Origin: Verrucomicrobiales bacterium
GTDB taxonomy: Bacteria; Verrucomicrobiota; Verrucomicrobiia; Verrucomicrobiales; DEV007
Assembly: GCA_029210205.1 (NCBI GenBank)
Contig: JARGOD010000034.1
Location: 1 to 48,143 of the forward strand
Direction of reading: 5' to 3'
DNA length: 48,143 nt
Shown: piece by piece, positions 1 through 8,060 of the stretch
Numbering within the stretch: the first letter of the stretch is position 1
Layout of the letters: each line of letters opens with the position of its first letter
The notes under the pieces: generated by a model
Database searches by the model: none
Told to the model about the DNA's origin: nothing
What the model saw: only the letters and a program-made list of their open reading frames with translations
Program-made: the position numbers and the translations under genes

Positions 1-1178
1 AGGGTCGGGTAGACGTCGATCAGTTCGACGAGTGACTCGCTCGCCTTCCCATTTCCGGTGGCACGCGGGTCGTAGAGGATGAGTGGCACGCGAGTATCAA
101 TCTCATAGTTGGTTTGCTTGCACCAGCTGTTGTGCTCGCCCAGCTTGAATCCGTGGTCACTCCAGAGGACGACGATGGTGTTCTCGGCGAGTTCCAGTTT
201 CTTGAGGTGATCGAGGATCAGACCGACCTGCGCGTCGATGAAGCTGATCGATGCGAGGTAACCGTGTTTCAGCTCTAGTTGTTGAGCTTCGGTCAGGGAG
301 CCGGACTTCGGGTTGGGGGTGCCGAGAAAGTCGAAGTAGTCGCGCAACTCATACATCGTATTCATCGCATACTCCGGGGTGTTCTTCGGAAGGGCTGCGT
401 TGGTGGCGAGCTGGATCTCGTCAGGATCGTAGAGGTTCCAGTATTTCTCCGGGACAACAAAGGGCAGGTGAGGGCGGACGAATCCCGCCGCGAGAAAGAA
501 GGGCTTGTCCTGGTCCGCGAGGCTGCTCATCGCGTCAATGGCCTGCATCGCAATGGCGCCGTCGATGTGCTCGTGATCGGGAAGGTTGACGCGTTCGGTC
601 GCGGTGGCCCTGAGGCGATCAATCTTGGGCTGCGGCGTTCCCTCCGCTTTCAGCTTGGCCTTGAAATCCTTGAGTTCCTGTCTTGCTTCTTCCGACCACA
701 GTCTTGAACCTTTGGGCCAGGAATGCGGCTTGCTCCAGGAGACATTGTCGGGCCACGGATTGTGAAAGATCTTGCCGAATCCTTCAGTGTGATAACCGCT
801 TTGTTTGAAATGCTGTGGCAGGGTGACGGCATCTGGAATGGTGTCGCGAAAGCGGACGTCGAGAGTCCAGACTTTAGTCGAGTCAGGACGGAGTCCCGTC
901 AGCAAACTCACGCGTGACGGATTGCAGACCGCAAGCTGGCAGTGGGCATTCTCAAAGCGAACCCCTTTGGCGGCGAGTTGATCGATGTTTGGCGAGATCG
1001 CTATTTCCGATCCATAGCACCCGAGCTCAGGTCGGAGGTCATCGATCGCGAGAAAGAGAATGTTCGGTCGCTCATCGGCATGGAGAACCGGGACAAGCGA
1101 AAGCAGAACGAGTAAACAGGGTTGGGTCAGTGATCGTACCCTGTTGAATGAGGCCTGAAGTGAGGGCTTTGTATTCAT
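1..1178 (-). CDS. Secreted sulfatase, S1 family (iduronate-2-sulfatase-like), 3' end outside window
   Basis: This gene encodes an exported type I sulfatase that would hydrolyse sulfate esters, probably on sulfated polysaccharide. The ATG at 1178 gives an n-region, a hydrophobic core (LLVLLSLVPVL, about residues 22-32) and a cleavage-like HADE. PNILFLAIDDLRPE follows with metal-binding Asp46-Asp47. The formylglycine signature is C85-N-P-S-R89, where Cys85 would be oxidised by a formylglycine-generating enzyme that is not in this window. Later motifs such as VVLWSDHGFKLGEHN and RVPL are typical of the iduronate-2-sulfatase-like branch. The gene starts 1 bp after the stop of the lyase gene upstream, so it is the third gene of an operon. 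The C-terminus runs off the left edge. Codons 11-22, just before the signal core, lie in a short dispersed inverted repeat. The family is certain; the substrate is not predictable. Confidence 0.93.
   Translation of the reverse strand, partial: MNTKPSLQASFNRVRSLTQPCLLVLLSLVPVLHADERPNILFLAIDDLRPELGCYGSEIAISPNIDQLAAKGVRFENAHCQLAVCNPSRVSLLTGLRPDSTKVWTLDVRFRDTIPDAVTLPQHFKQSGYHTEGFGKIFHNPWPDNVSWSKPHSWPKGSRLWSEEARQELKDFKAKLKAEGTPQPKIDRLRATATERVNLPDHEHIDGAIAMQAIDAMSSLADQDKPFFLAAGFVRPHLPFVVPEKYWNLYDPDEIQLATNAALPKNTPEYAMNTMYELRDYFDFLGTPNPKSGSLTEAQQLELKHGYLASISFIDAQVGLILDHLKKLELAENTIVVLWSDHGFKLGEHNSWCKQTNYEIDTRVPLILYDPRATGNGKASESLVELIDVYPT
1115..1145. repeat. CCCTGTTGAAT-type dispersed element, copy 1 (inverted repeat inside a sulfatase signal region)
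   Basis: AACAGGGT at 1115-1122 and ACCCTGTT at 1138-1145 form a perfect 8-bp inverted repeat around a 15-nt spacer; the right side continues as GAATGA. The GTTG cores at 1121 and 1143 are exactly 22 bp apart. A near-identical arrangement with the same 15-nt spacer occurs at 34729-34765, and the right-hand motif occurs twice at 12750-12780. The element lies in frame within the n-region of the sulfatase signal peptide, where sequence constraint is low. Confidence 0.7.
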
Positions 1179-1179
1179 G

Positions 1180-2127
1180 TTAGTTCTTTCCTTCCCATTG
1201 ATCCCACCACGCGCGGAACTGTTTCCATTGCGCATGAAGAAATTGCCGCTGGCTGTCGCTGAGCCGGTCCGTGGGATGAATTTGGTGGGAGTATTCGTCA
1301 TGGCCTTCCAGCACCATAAGTTCCTTGTAGTAGAGAACGAGATCCGGTCCATCATCGAAGGTCGAGAGAACGTAGAGGGCTTCGTCGAGTTCTTTCGCAA
1401 GGCGGGTCGCGACAGGATCTCCAGTTGCCGCAGCAGTGCAGAGTTCGACGAGACGCAGCACTTCTTTCGGCAGAGCGTTCCCGACTCCTGTGATCGCGCC
1501 GACGGCGCCACAGTGGACGAAGCCATGGAAAACCTGCGTGTCGACACCGACCATGAGCGTCAGGTCGGGATCGCCAATGGTGATGTGTTCGGCGGCATAG
1601 CTGAGAGACTGCGCTCCACCGAATTCTTTGAACCCGACGAGGTTGGCGTGGTCCTTTCGGAGATCGAAAAACAGGTCAGCTTTCGTCTCGAACCCATAGT
1701 AGGGGCTGTTGTAGATCACTGCGGGGAGATTGCCTCCGGCGTTGAGAATGTCGGCAAAGTGCGCCCGCTGCGCAGCGGGGGAAGTGCCGCGTGACATGAC
1801 GCGGGGAATAACCATGAGCCCGGCAGCGCCGACTTCGCGGGCATGAGCGGCATGGGCCGCAGCGAGTCGTGGATTCTGTGCTCCGGTGCCGACGACGACG
1901 GGAATGCCGGCGCCAACGAGCGCGGCGACGGCCTCCTGTCGTTGGGCATCGGTTAGGAGGGGCCAGTCACCCATGGAGCCGCAGTAGACGACTCCGCGCA
2001 TCCCGGCTTCGATGAGCCCGGTCGCGGTTTGAACGAGTGCGGAAACGTCCGGATTTCCGGCAGCATCGCAGGGGGTCATGAGCGCAGGGATGCAACCCTG
2101 GAAGATATTGGATTCTGAAGAGAACAT
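1180..2127 (-). CDS. Dihydrodipicolinate synthase (DapA/NanA)-family lyase
   Basis: This is a cytoplasmic class I aldolase-type TIM barrel of 315 aa, the usual family length. The Schiff-base lysine is Lys167 in VGFKEFGG and the catalytic tyrosine lies in IYNSPYYG (Tyr139). The substrate-binding loop reads CGSMGDWPLLT where DapA has GTTGE. That change, and the position between two sulfatase genes, suggest a sugar-acid or amino-acid derivative aldolase or dehydratase rather than lysine biosynthesis. The gene begins 18 bp after the upstream sulfatase and ends 1 bp before the next sulfatase start, so the three are very probably cotranscribed. It may process a 2-keto-acid released from the polymer the sulfatases act on (inference). 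An N-acetylneuraminate lyase, keto-deoxy-sugar lyase or 4-hydroxyproline-pathway enzyme are alternatives the sequence alone cannot separate. Confidence 0.88.
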   Translation of the reverse strand: MFSSESNIFQGCIPALMTPCDAAGNPDVSALVQTATGLIEAGMRGVVYCGSMGDWPLLTDAQRQEAVAALVGAGIPVVVGTGAQNPRLAAAHAAHAREVGAAGLMVIPRVMSRGTSPAAQRAHFADILNAGGNLPAVIYNSPYYGFETKADLFFDLRKDHANLVGFKEFGGAQSLSYAAEHITIGDPDLTLMVGVDTQVFHGFVHCGAVGAITGVGNALPKEVLRLVELCTAAATGDPVATRLAKELDEALYVLSTFDDGPDLVLYYKELMVLEGHDEYSHQIHPTDRLSDSQRQFLHAQWKQFRAWWDQWEGKN

Positions 2128-2145
2128 GATCTGTGGATGGGTAAG

Positions 2146-3882
2146 TCAGTTGGCTGGGATGATGGCTTTAGCTTTTTGCTTGCCGACGCGAAAGTGGCCA
2201 AGTTCCTGATTCGTTTCGGCATCCACGATTTTCCAGACAGCGCCGGAGCGGACTTGTTGCCCTTTGGATTTTCCGGGCTCAACAATGCCGTAGGATTGAG
2301 GCTTGCCTTTCGGATCCATCCAGAACAACTCGACAGTTTCCGAACGCCGATTAGTGAAGGAAACGGCAAAGGGGTTTCCCTTCGGTTTCGAGGCCGATGC
2401 TGTCCCATCAGTGGCAGCGTGCCATTTCAAACGTGGAAGTGATTGATCGGCCGGTTTCTTGAACGGGGCGAAGGAGGGCGGGGCAAGAGCGCGCAGTTCG
2501 TCGAGCTTGTCCCGGTGGTCGGGATGCGCCGCGAGATTGGTCCATTCGTAAGGGTCCTTGGTGATGTGATAGAGTTCCTCATCGCCGCCCTTGTAGTGAA
2601 TGTATCGCCAGTCCTTTGCGCTGAGTCCATAGCTCCCGGGTTCACCCAGGTGAGTGAGAGAAACATGATCCCACTCGCTTTCGGGATCGCGAAGCAGCGG
2701 AACGAGGCTGGGGCCGTCGTTGTCCGCTTTTGAAGGAATGCCTGAGAGTTCCGTGAGGGTGGGAAAGAGGCTGAGGAGATTGACCGGGGCGTCACAGATC
2801 GTTCCATCAGTGGTTCCGTCGGGTAGTCCGGGAGCGGCACCTTCCGGAATGCGCACCATGAGGGGCACGCGGGTGACGGCACGCCAGGCGGTGAACTTTT
2901 GCCAGTGCTGCTTCTCCCCGAGATGCCAGCCGTGGTCACTCCAGAGCACGACGATGGTGTTGTCCTTGTTGGGTCCGTTCTCCAGGGCATCGAGGACTCG
3001 GCCAAGCATGGCATCGGCGAAGTGGATTGAAGCGAGATAACCCTGAATGCCCTGCTTCCACTGACCGTGCCCGAGGATGTGAGCGAAGTAGCGATTTGGT
3101 CCCCGTTTCTTTCCGGCGGCGGGCAGGTCCTCAAGATCATCCTCGAGGTAGCCCGGAGGAAGCTGGATGTCTTCGAGGGGAAAGGGCTCGAAGTATTTGG
3201 CCGGGACGAACCACGGTTCGTGAGGGCGATAGATGCCGCAGGCGAGGAAGAAAGGCTGATCGTGTATTTGTGAGAGTTGATCGCCGACCCATTCTGATAC
3301 GAGCCAGTCGCCGCCGAACTCTTCATCGGTGGCATCGAGCGCGGCCCAGTCGGTTTCGACATACTGCCACGGACCTCCACGGGGGAGGCTGACGGGGCGT
3401 TCGTCAGGGTAGAGAGTGCGAGGGAAGGGATTCTCCTTTTCCGCGTCCGGAAAGTAATCATCCCAGGAGCGGGCATCGATGAAGTAGTGCAGAATCTTGC
3501 CGGAGCCGATCGCACGGTAGCCATGGTTGCGAAAATGTTTCGGGATCAGTTCCGCATCGGGCAGAATCTCCCGCATATTCTGCCGGTTTTCGTAGAGGCC
3601 GGAAACATGAGGTGAGAGCCCCGTCATGATCGCGGTGCGCGACGGATTGCACGCAGCGCCGGGGCAGTGGGCGTTGGTGAAGAGGACACCGCTTTTGGCA
3701 AGACGATCGAGATTCGGCGTGAGGGTTTGAGGGTGTCCGCCCAGGCAACCGATCCAATCGTTCAGATCATCGAGCGAGATGAAGAGAATGTTGGGTGGTT
3801 GAGCATTCTCCTCTGATTGAGCCTGAGAGGGCGCTCCACCCAGAAAGACGGTCAGAAAGAGGAGAGCAGATTGGGTTTTCAT
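2146..3882 (-). CDS. Secreted sulfatase, S1 family, with C-terminal VHL-beta-like domain
   Basis: This 578-aa exported sulfatase starts at the ATG at 3882, which gives a clean signal peptide (MKTQSALLFLTVFLGG...SQAQ). The open frame extends upstream to 4140, but that part is unlike a protein N-terminus and overlaps the divergent regulator. Metal-binding Asp38-Asp39 lie in FISLDDLNDW, and the formylglycine motif is C78-N-P-S-R82. VVLWSDHGWHLGEKQHW carries further metal and substrate residues. After the sulfatase fold, about residues 505-578 contain VSFTNRRSETVELFWMD, YGIVEPG, and AVWKIVD. This resembles the beta domain of the von Hippel-Lindau protein, which is known as an accessory domain in some bacterial proteins. 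It is the first gene of the operon with the DHDPS-family and second sulfatase genes. The substrate is unknown. Confidence 0.93.
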   Translation of the reverse strand: MKTQSALLFLTVFLGGAPSQAQSEENAQPPNILFISLDDLNDWIGCLGGHPQTLTPNLDRLAKSGVLFTNAHCPGAACNPSRTAIMTGLSPHVSGLYENRQNMREILPDAELIPKHFRNHGYRAIGSGKILHYFIDARSWDDYFPDAEKENPFPRTLYPDERPVSLPRGGPWQYVETDWAALDATDEEFGGDWLVSEWVGDQLSQIHDQPFFLACGIYRPHEPWFVPAKYFEPFPLEDIQLPPGYLEDDLEDLPAAGKKRGPNRYFAHILGHGQWKQGIQGYLASIHFADAMLGRVLDALENGPNKDNTIVVLWSDHGWHLGEKQHWQKFTAWRAVTRVPLMVRIPEGAAPGLPDGTTDGTICDAPVNLLSLFPTLTELSGIPSKADNDGPSLVPLLRDPESEWDHVSLTHLGEPGSYGLSAKDWRYIHYKGGDEELYHITKDPYEWTNLAAHPDHRDKLDELRALAPPSFAPFKKPADQSLPRLKWHAATDGTASASKPKGNPFAVSFTNRRSETVELFWMDPKGKPQSYGIVEPGKSKGQQVRSGAVWKIVDAETNQELGHFRVGKQKAKAIIPAN

Positions 3883-3969
3883 GAAAGGTTTCCCGCGATA
3901 CAGAAATCGGGACTTTAGAACGTAGAGGAAAATCCGTATGGTTGTCTTGAATCCGATCGACAATTTTCG
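3883..3969. promoter_or_regulatory. Divergent promoter region between sulfatase operon and PAS-AraC regulator
   Basis: These 87 bp separate the divergent ATG codons of the sulfatase operon (minus) and the regulator (plus) and must hold both promoters. No convincing -35/-10 pair was seen. Short palindromic pieces such as CGATCG near 3956 are present, but no clear AraC-type direct repeat could be assigned. Confidence 0.4.
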
Positions 3970-4731
3970 ATGAGTTTTAGCACAACGGCACTTCCAGACC
4001 TGATTCGTGAGGACGGATCCCTCGCGGTGAGTGCTGAGGTGCTTGGGGCATTGTTTGATGAAGTCGATGACGTCGCCTTTTTCATTAAGGATCACGAAGG
4101 CCGCTACCTCGTGGCGAATCGTTCTCTGGCAGAACGCCATGGATTCTCCGATCAGAAAGACTTGCTGGGTAAGAAGCCCTCTGACCTATGCCCCGGACTT
4201 TTCGGCGAGGTTCCGACTGATCAGGATCAGCAAGTGTTGAAAACGGGAGAGCCAATCCGGAATCACTTGGAAATGCAGTGGCTGCGACCCCATCGGCCAT
4301 GCTGGTGTCTCACGACGAAGCTACCGCTGCGGGACGAAGGCGGAGAGGTGGTGGGATTGGTCGGGTTCTCCAGCGACTTGCGCGAGCGGTTTCCGGTCAA
4401 AGCTATTCCTGAGAAGGTGGCTGTGATTCTGGGTGAGTTTGAGAGAAATCCCGGCGAACCAGTTTCGCCGGCAGAACTCGCCTCTCGTGCCGGAATGACG
4501 ACAGTGCAGTTTTCCCGTTTGTTGAAAAAGGTGTTCGGAGTGACTCCGTCTCAGCACATCACGAGGACCAGAGTTCAGCTCGCAGCGGAGCTGCTCAACC
4601 AGAGCCAAAGCTCTGTTGCTGAAGTCGCGTTGGAATGCGGCTATTGCGACCATAGCGCGTTCACCCGTGCATTTCGCGCCACGATGGGAATGACCCCCAG
4701 TCAGTATCGGGAGTCGGAAGCTTCGGGATAA
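3970..4731 (+). CDS. PAS-domain AraC-family transcriptional regulator
   Basis: This 253-aa cytoplasmic DNA-binding protein has an N-terminal PAS fold at about residues 20-140 (DEVDDVAFFIKDHEGRYLVA, then the terminal strand GEVVGLVGFSSDL). An AraC double helix-turn-helix follows at about 150-250: SPAELASRAGMTTVQFSRLLKK and the second motif SVAEVALECGYCDHSAFTRA, ending FRATMGMTPSQYR. PAS domains sense small ligands, redox state or a cofactor; no ligand residue can be read here. The gene is divergent from the sulfatase operon with only 87 bp between starts, so it most likely controls that operon and perhaps itself (inference). The downstream helicase gene is convergent. Confidence 0.93.
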   Translation: MSFSTTALPDLIREDGSLAVSAEVLGALFDEVDDVAFFIKDHEGRYLVANRSLAERHGFSDQKDLLGKKPSDLCPGLFGEVPTDQDQQVLKTGEPIRNHLEMQWLRPHRPCWCLTTKLPLRDEGGEVVGLVGFSSDLRERFPVKAIPEKVAVILGEFERNPGEPVSPAELASRAGMTTVQFSRLLKKVFGVTPSQHITRTRVQLAAELLNQSQSSVAEVALECGYCDHSAFTRAFRATMGMTPSQYRESEASG

Positions 4732-4752
4732 AACTGGACTATTTGTTGCTTG

Positions 4753-7700
4753 CTAGTCAAACAGGCTCATCAATTCGTCGCCACTTAAACCTGCGTCTCC
4801 CGCCTCCGAAAGAAGTGATTCCGTCATGGCGCGCTTCTTATTCTGCAGGGAAAGAATCTTTTCCTCGACAGTGCCTCGCGTGATCAGTTTGTAGCTCGTG
4901 ACCACGTTGGTTTGACCAATCCGGTGCGCCCGGTCTGTCGCTTGCGTTTCGACCGCAGGGTTCCACCATGGGTCAATGTGAATCACCGTATCGGCCGCCG
5001 TTAGATTCAGCCCGACGCCGCCGGCTTTGAGGCTGATGAGAAAAACAGGGACCTCTTTCTCCTGAAACCGCTTCACGACTTCGCCGCGATTTTTGGTCTG
5101 TCCATCGAGGTAGCAGAAGTCGATTTGCTTCGCGGCGAGATCCGGCACGAGGACTTGAAGCATCTCAACAAACTGGCTGAAAATGAGAACGCGGTGCCCA
5201 CCTTCAATCGCCTCGTCGAGGAGCTCATTGAGTGTGTCGGCTTTGACTGAGGCCTCGCTGTCTTCGATGTCCTTAAGTCCTAACAAGCGCAGATCACAGC
5301 AGGTTTGGCGAAGTCTCAGAAGCGCGGTGAGCGCGAGCATGCGTTGCTTTCCGCCTTCGGCGTCAAGAAGAGAGGATTTGCTCTCGCGGAGCAATTTCTC
5401 GTAGACCTCCTTTTGCTTCGGCTTGAGATCGCAGTAGACAACTTGTTCGATTTTTTCGGGGAGATCTTTTGCGACTTCCTTCTTGAGGCGTCGCAAGACC
5501 ACCGGCTTGAGGCGTCGCGAAAGACGTTCGCGGACTGACTCATCAGACTGAGTTGTTGAGAGTGGTTTCTCGAAGCGTTCCGCAAAATCCTTCCGTGTTC
5601 CGAGATAGCCGGGGAGCGCAAAACGCGAAATCGACCAGAGATCGCGGACTGAGTTTTCGATCGGTGTGCCGGTGAGAGCGAAGCGATAGGTTCCCTGAAG
5701 ACGATGCGCGATCTTACTGACTTGCGCGTCCGGGTTCTTGATGTGCTGGGCTTCGTCGAGAATAACGACGTCGAATTCACGGGCCTGCCAGATTGCCTCG
5801 TCGCGACGAAGGAGAGCGTAGCTCGTCACAAAAATATCAGCGTCGTCATTCTCTGCGAGGACCTTTGCGCGGTTTGGTCCTTCAATCGCGACTGCCTTCA
5901 ACTCAGGAGTGAATTTTTCGGCCTCCGCGACCCAGTTGAAGACGAGCGAAGAAGGACAAACAACGAGCGAGGTGCCGCCGACGGAATAGAGAAACGAGAG
6001 TGTTTGAAGCGTTTTTCCGAGACCCATGTCGTCGGCGAGGATGCCACCCATCCCCTGCGCGGCGAGCTGCTGCATCCACGTGAAACCTTCGCGCTGGTAA
6101 GGACGCAGCGTTTTGTTAAGGCTCTCCGACAAATCGTAAAACTCGATTCCTCCCTCCGTCGTCTGCCAGGGGACCGCTCCACTTGTTTCGAATGAAAAAT
6201 CCTGCGCCGTTTCGCGAAGATAACCGGCCTGGGATTGGTCGATGCGATAGACGCCGTTCTGCATCTGCTCGGGTTCACAATCACTGATGATTTCACCGAA
6301 ATGATCTGCGACTTCAGAATTCAAGACTGCGACTTTTCCGTTCGCGAGTTTCTTGCTCGTCTGCCCCATCTGCAGAAGTCGGTCGATTTCCTGACGTGAA
6401 ATCGAATCTCCGGAACCGGTCCCGAATCCGACCTCCATCGCGAACCAGTCTTCGCCACTGCTGCGGAAGTCGAGGCGGGTTTCGATCGGTTCGACCTGGG
6501 CGAGGGCGTGATCAAAACGTTCGCCGGTTTTCATTTGCCAACTGGCGTCGACTTTCGTGTAGCCATGCCCGAGAAACTGCAGGATCGCAGTCTTGTCCTT
6601 TAGGATCCAGCGTCCCTCGTTACCGCGTCGCGTGAAGCCGGCTTCTTCCAGTTCGCGAATCGCTTTTGTCTCTGTGAGGGTGTCGGCAAGGCGGAGAACG
6701 CCCCGCGATTCAACGACGGGGGGGCGGTCACTCGATGAGGAGACGACGTCGTCGTCGTAGACAAAACTGAGAACAGCATCGAGGTGATTGAGGGAGCCTT
6801 CTATTTCCAGGCGGACCTCTGCCTGCGGGCGGAGGATTTCAATCGCCTCGGTATCGAAGTGGGTTTGAAGGGCGGAGAACGCGTTCGCAAAATTGGCCGG
6901 GTCGAGGGTAAGGCCCCCAACCATGACGGCTTGCCAACGGCTCTCAAGGCCGGGGGCGACGGGTTGGATGAGATCAGCTTCAGTCATCGCCCAGACGCCG
7001 CGCGCTGAGATCAGAGGAGTGATATTTCCCGGCCAATCGACTTTGAACTGGAGGCCTTTCCCCCTCCGGACGTTCGGACGGTAGGCGAGGTGGGAAAGTC
7101 GCAAATGGGTCTTTTTTCCCAGAGTGACCCTGTCATGGCCCGGAATCGCTGCGAAAATTCGGGCGAGATCATCGGTCGCGAGAGAGAGCATTCCGGGAAC
7201 GGCGGCGGGGGAGATGCGCTGCAGGATGCGGTAGAGCGCGGCGTCGGACGAGGAAAGAAAGAGTCGAGTCTTTGCACTGACGGAAGTGAGCAACTGGCGC
7301 TTTCCCTCGATCTCGACTTCGATCCCCGTGGTGACTCGCCCCTTATACCATGCGTCGGCGAGGTTTGGCGCGAGCACGAGGTGGAGGCTGGCTGGGACCG
7401 ACGCTTCTTCCGGCACATCAGAGTGCTCGGGCCAGTCCGGGCTGATCGGTGTTTCCTCTTTCTCCACCGCCGTCGCTTTCGGGGGCTCGGCCTTGACCGT
7501 TGGCTCGAGCACTTCGAGACCGACCGCGAGAGCGTGTGCGCAAATGATGCCGTCGCGGCGCGTCCGAAAGCATGGGCAGTGATTGATGACATCGATTCGT
7601 GACTGAACCTCCATCCGCACTTTGAGCGTTTTCTCTCCTGTCCGTACCATGCCTTCAAGGATCCCGTTTCGGTAGGAGGCGTCAGAAATCCGCCCTGCTG

Positions 7701-7785
7701 CGTGAATGGAGCGCGCCTCCTTCATTTCTTTCCATCCACCGGTTTCGGCGAGGAATTTGCGGCTCAGTTCGACGGGGTTGCTCAT
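4753..7785 (-). CDS. SNF2-family DNA-dependent ATPase/helicase with N-terminal SWIM zinc finger
   Basis: This 1010-aa protein starts at the ATG at 7785. A SWIM zinc-binding motif sits near the N-terminus (C70-x-C72...C82-x-H84). A long middle region of about residues 120-520 has no motif I recognise. The C-terminal half is a complete SNF2 ATPase: motif I ADDMGLGKT with Lys591, motif II LDEAQHIKNP, motif III LTGTPIEN, motif IV LIFSQF, motif V AGGVGLNLTAAD and motif VI DRAHRIGQ. Proteins with this layout are ATP-dependent duplex-DNA translocases, usually tied to transcription recycling, chromatin-like remodelling or repair; the exact role in bacteria is mostly unknown. The gene stands alone between the AraC regulator (convergent) and tRNA-Leu (divergent). 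All catalytic motifs look intact. Confidence 0.95.
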   Translation of the reverse strand: MSNPVELSRKFLAETGGWKEMKEARSIHAAGRISDASYRNGILEGMVRTGEKTLKVRMEVQSRIDVINHCPCFRTRRDGIICAHALAVGLEVLEPTVKAEPPKATAVEKEETPISPDWPEHSDVPEEASVPASLHLVLAPNLADAWYKGRVTTGIEVEIEGKRQLLTSVSAKTRLFLSSSDAALYRILQRISPAAVPGMLSLATDDLARIFAAIPGHDRVTLGKKTHLRLSHLAYRPNVRRGKGLQFKVDWPGNITPLISARGVWAMTEADLIQPVAPGLESRWQAVMVGGLTLDPANFANAFSALQTHFDTEAIEILRPQAEVRLEIEGSLNHLDAVLSFVYDDDVVSSSSDRPPVVESRGVLRLADTLTETKAIRELEEAGFTRRGNEGRWILKDKTAILQFLGHGYTKVDASWQMKTGERFDHALAQVEPIETRLDFRSSGEDWFAMEVGFGTGSGDSISRQEIDRLLQMGQTSKKLANGKVAVLNSEVADHFGEIISDCEPEQMQNGVYRIDQSQAGYLRETAQDFSFETSGAVPWQTTEGGIEFYDLSESLNKTLRPYQREGFTWMQQLAAQGMGGILADDMGLGKTLQTLSFLYSVGGTSLVVCPSSLVFNWVAEAEKFTPELKAVAIEGPNRAKVLAENDDADIFVTSYALLRRDEAIWQAREFDVVILDEAQHIKNPDAQVSKIAHRLQGTYRFALTGTPIENSVRDLWSISRFALPGYLGTRKDFAERFEKPLSTTQSDESVRERLSRRLKPVVLRRLKKEVAKDLPEKIEQVVYCDLKPKQKEVYEKLLRESKSSLLDAEGGKQRMLALTALLRLRQTCCDLRLLGLKDIEDSEASVKADTLNELLDEAIEGGHRVLIFSQFVEMLQVLVPDLAAKQIDFCYLDGQTKNRGEVVKRFQEKEVPVFLISLKAGGVGLNLTAADTVIHIDPWWNPAVETQATDRAHRIGQTNVVTSYKLITRGTVEEKILSLQNKKRAMTESLLSEAGDAGLSGDELMSLFD

Positions 7786-7898
7786 GAAAAATCGGGGCCG
7801 AAGCAGTAGCGCCTCGCCGGGAGAATTTCAGCGATTTTTTTTCAATGGGACGCCGCTTGTTTTTCCGTGTCAGTCATGGCAGAATCAATCTCCCACAT

Positions 7899-7980
7899 GC
7901 CGGGATGGTGGAATTGGTAGACACGCCTGATTTAGGTTCAGGTGCCGCAAGGTGTGCAGGTTCGAGTCCTGTTCCCGGTA
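7899..7980 (+). tRNA. tRNA-Leu (anticodon UAG)
   Basis: The 82-nt class II tRNA folds with acceptor strands GCCGGGA / TCCCGGT (first pair G-U), anticodon stem CCTGA/TCAGG around the loop TTTAGGT giving anticodon TAG, a long variable arm, and a T arm GCAGG-TTCGAGT-CCTGT. The discriminator base is A and CCA is not encoded. It lies 113 bp from the divergent SNF2 gene start. Confidence 0.95.
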
Positions 7981-8024
7981 TTTTCCGTTTCAAATTGATT
8001 TGAAGCAGGAGGAAGGATTTTTAT

Positions 8025-8055
8025 TAATATTATAATTATGGAAATTATAATATTA
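8025..8055. promoter_or_regulatory. Perfect 13-bp AT-only inverted repeat upstream of the interrupted ORF
   Basis: TAATATTATAATT (8025-8037) is the exact reverse complement of AATTATAATATTA (8043-8055), with a 5-nt spacer ATGGA. It ends 5 bp before the ATG at 8061. The surrounding genome is GC-rich, so a 26-of-26 A/T palindrome stands out. An AGGAGGAAGG stretch lies just upstream at 8007-8016. The spacer ATG opens an eight-residue reading frame (MEIIILVS) whose TGA overlaps the ATG at 8061 as ATGA. An operator, an RNA hairpin controlling translation, or a promoter with internal symmetry are all possible. Confidence 0.55.
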
Positions 8056-8060
8056 GTATC

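Noticed and set aside
2427..3524. Long open frame (365 codons) on the minus strand in another frame
   Set aside because: It overlaps the sulfatase with conserved motifs, and its Ser/Arg/Pro-rich composition is typical of an out-of-frame translation.
7899..8060. Integration site of a mobile element at the tRNA-Leu 3' end
   Set aside because: No integrase gene and no duplicate of the tRNA 3' end were found within the window.
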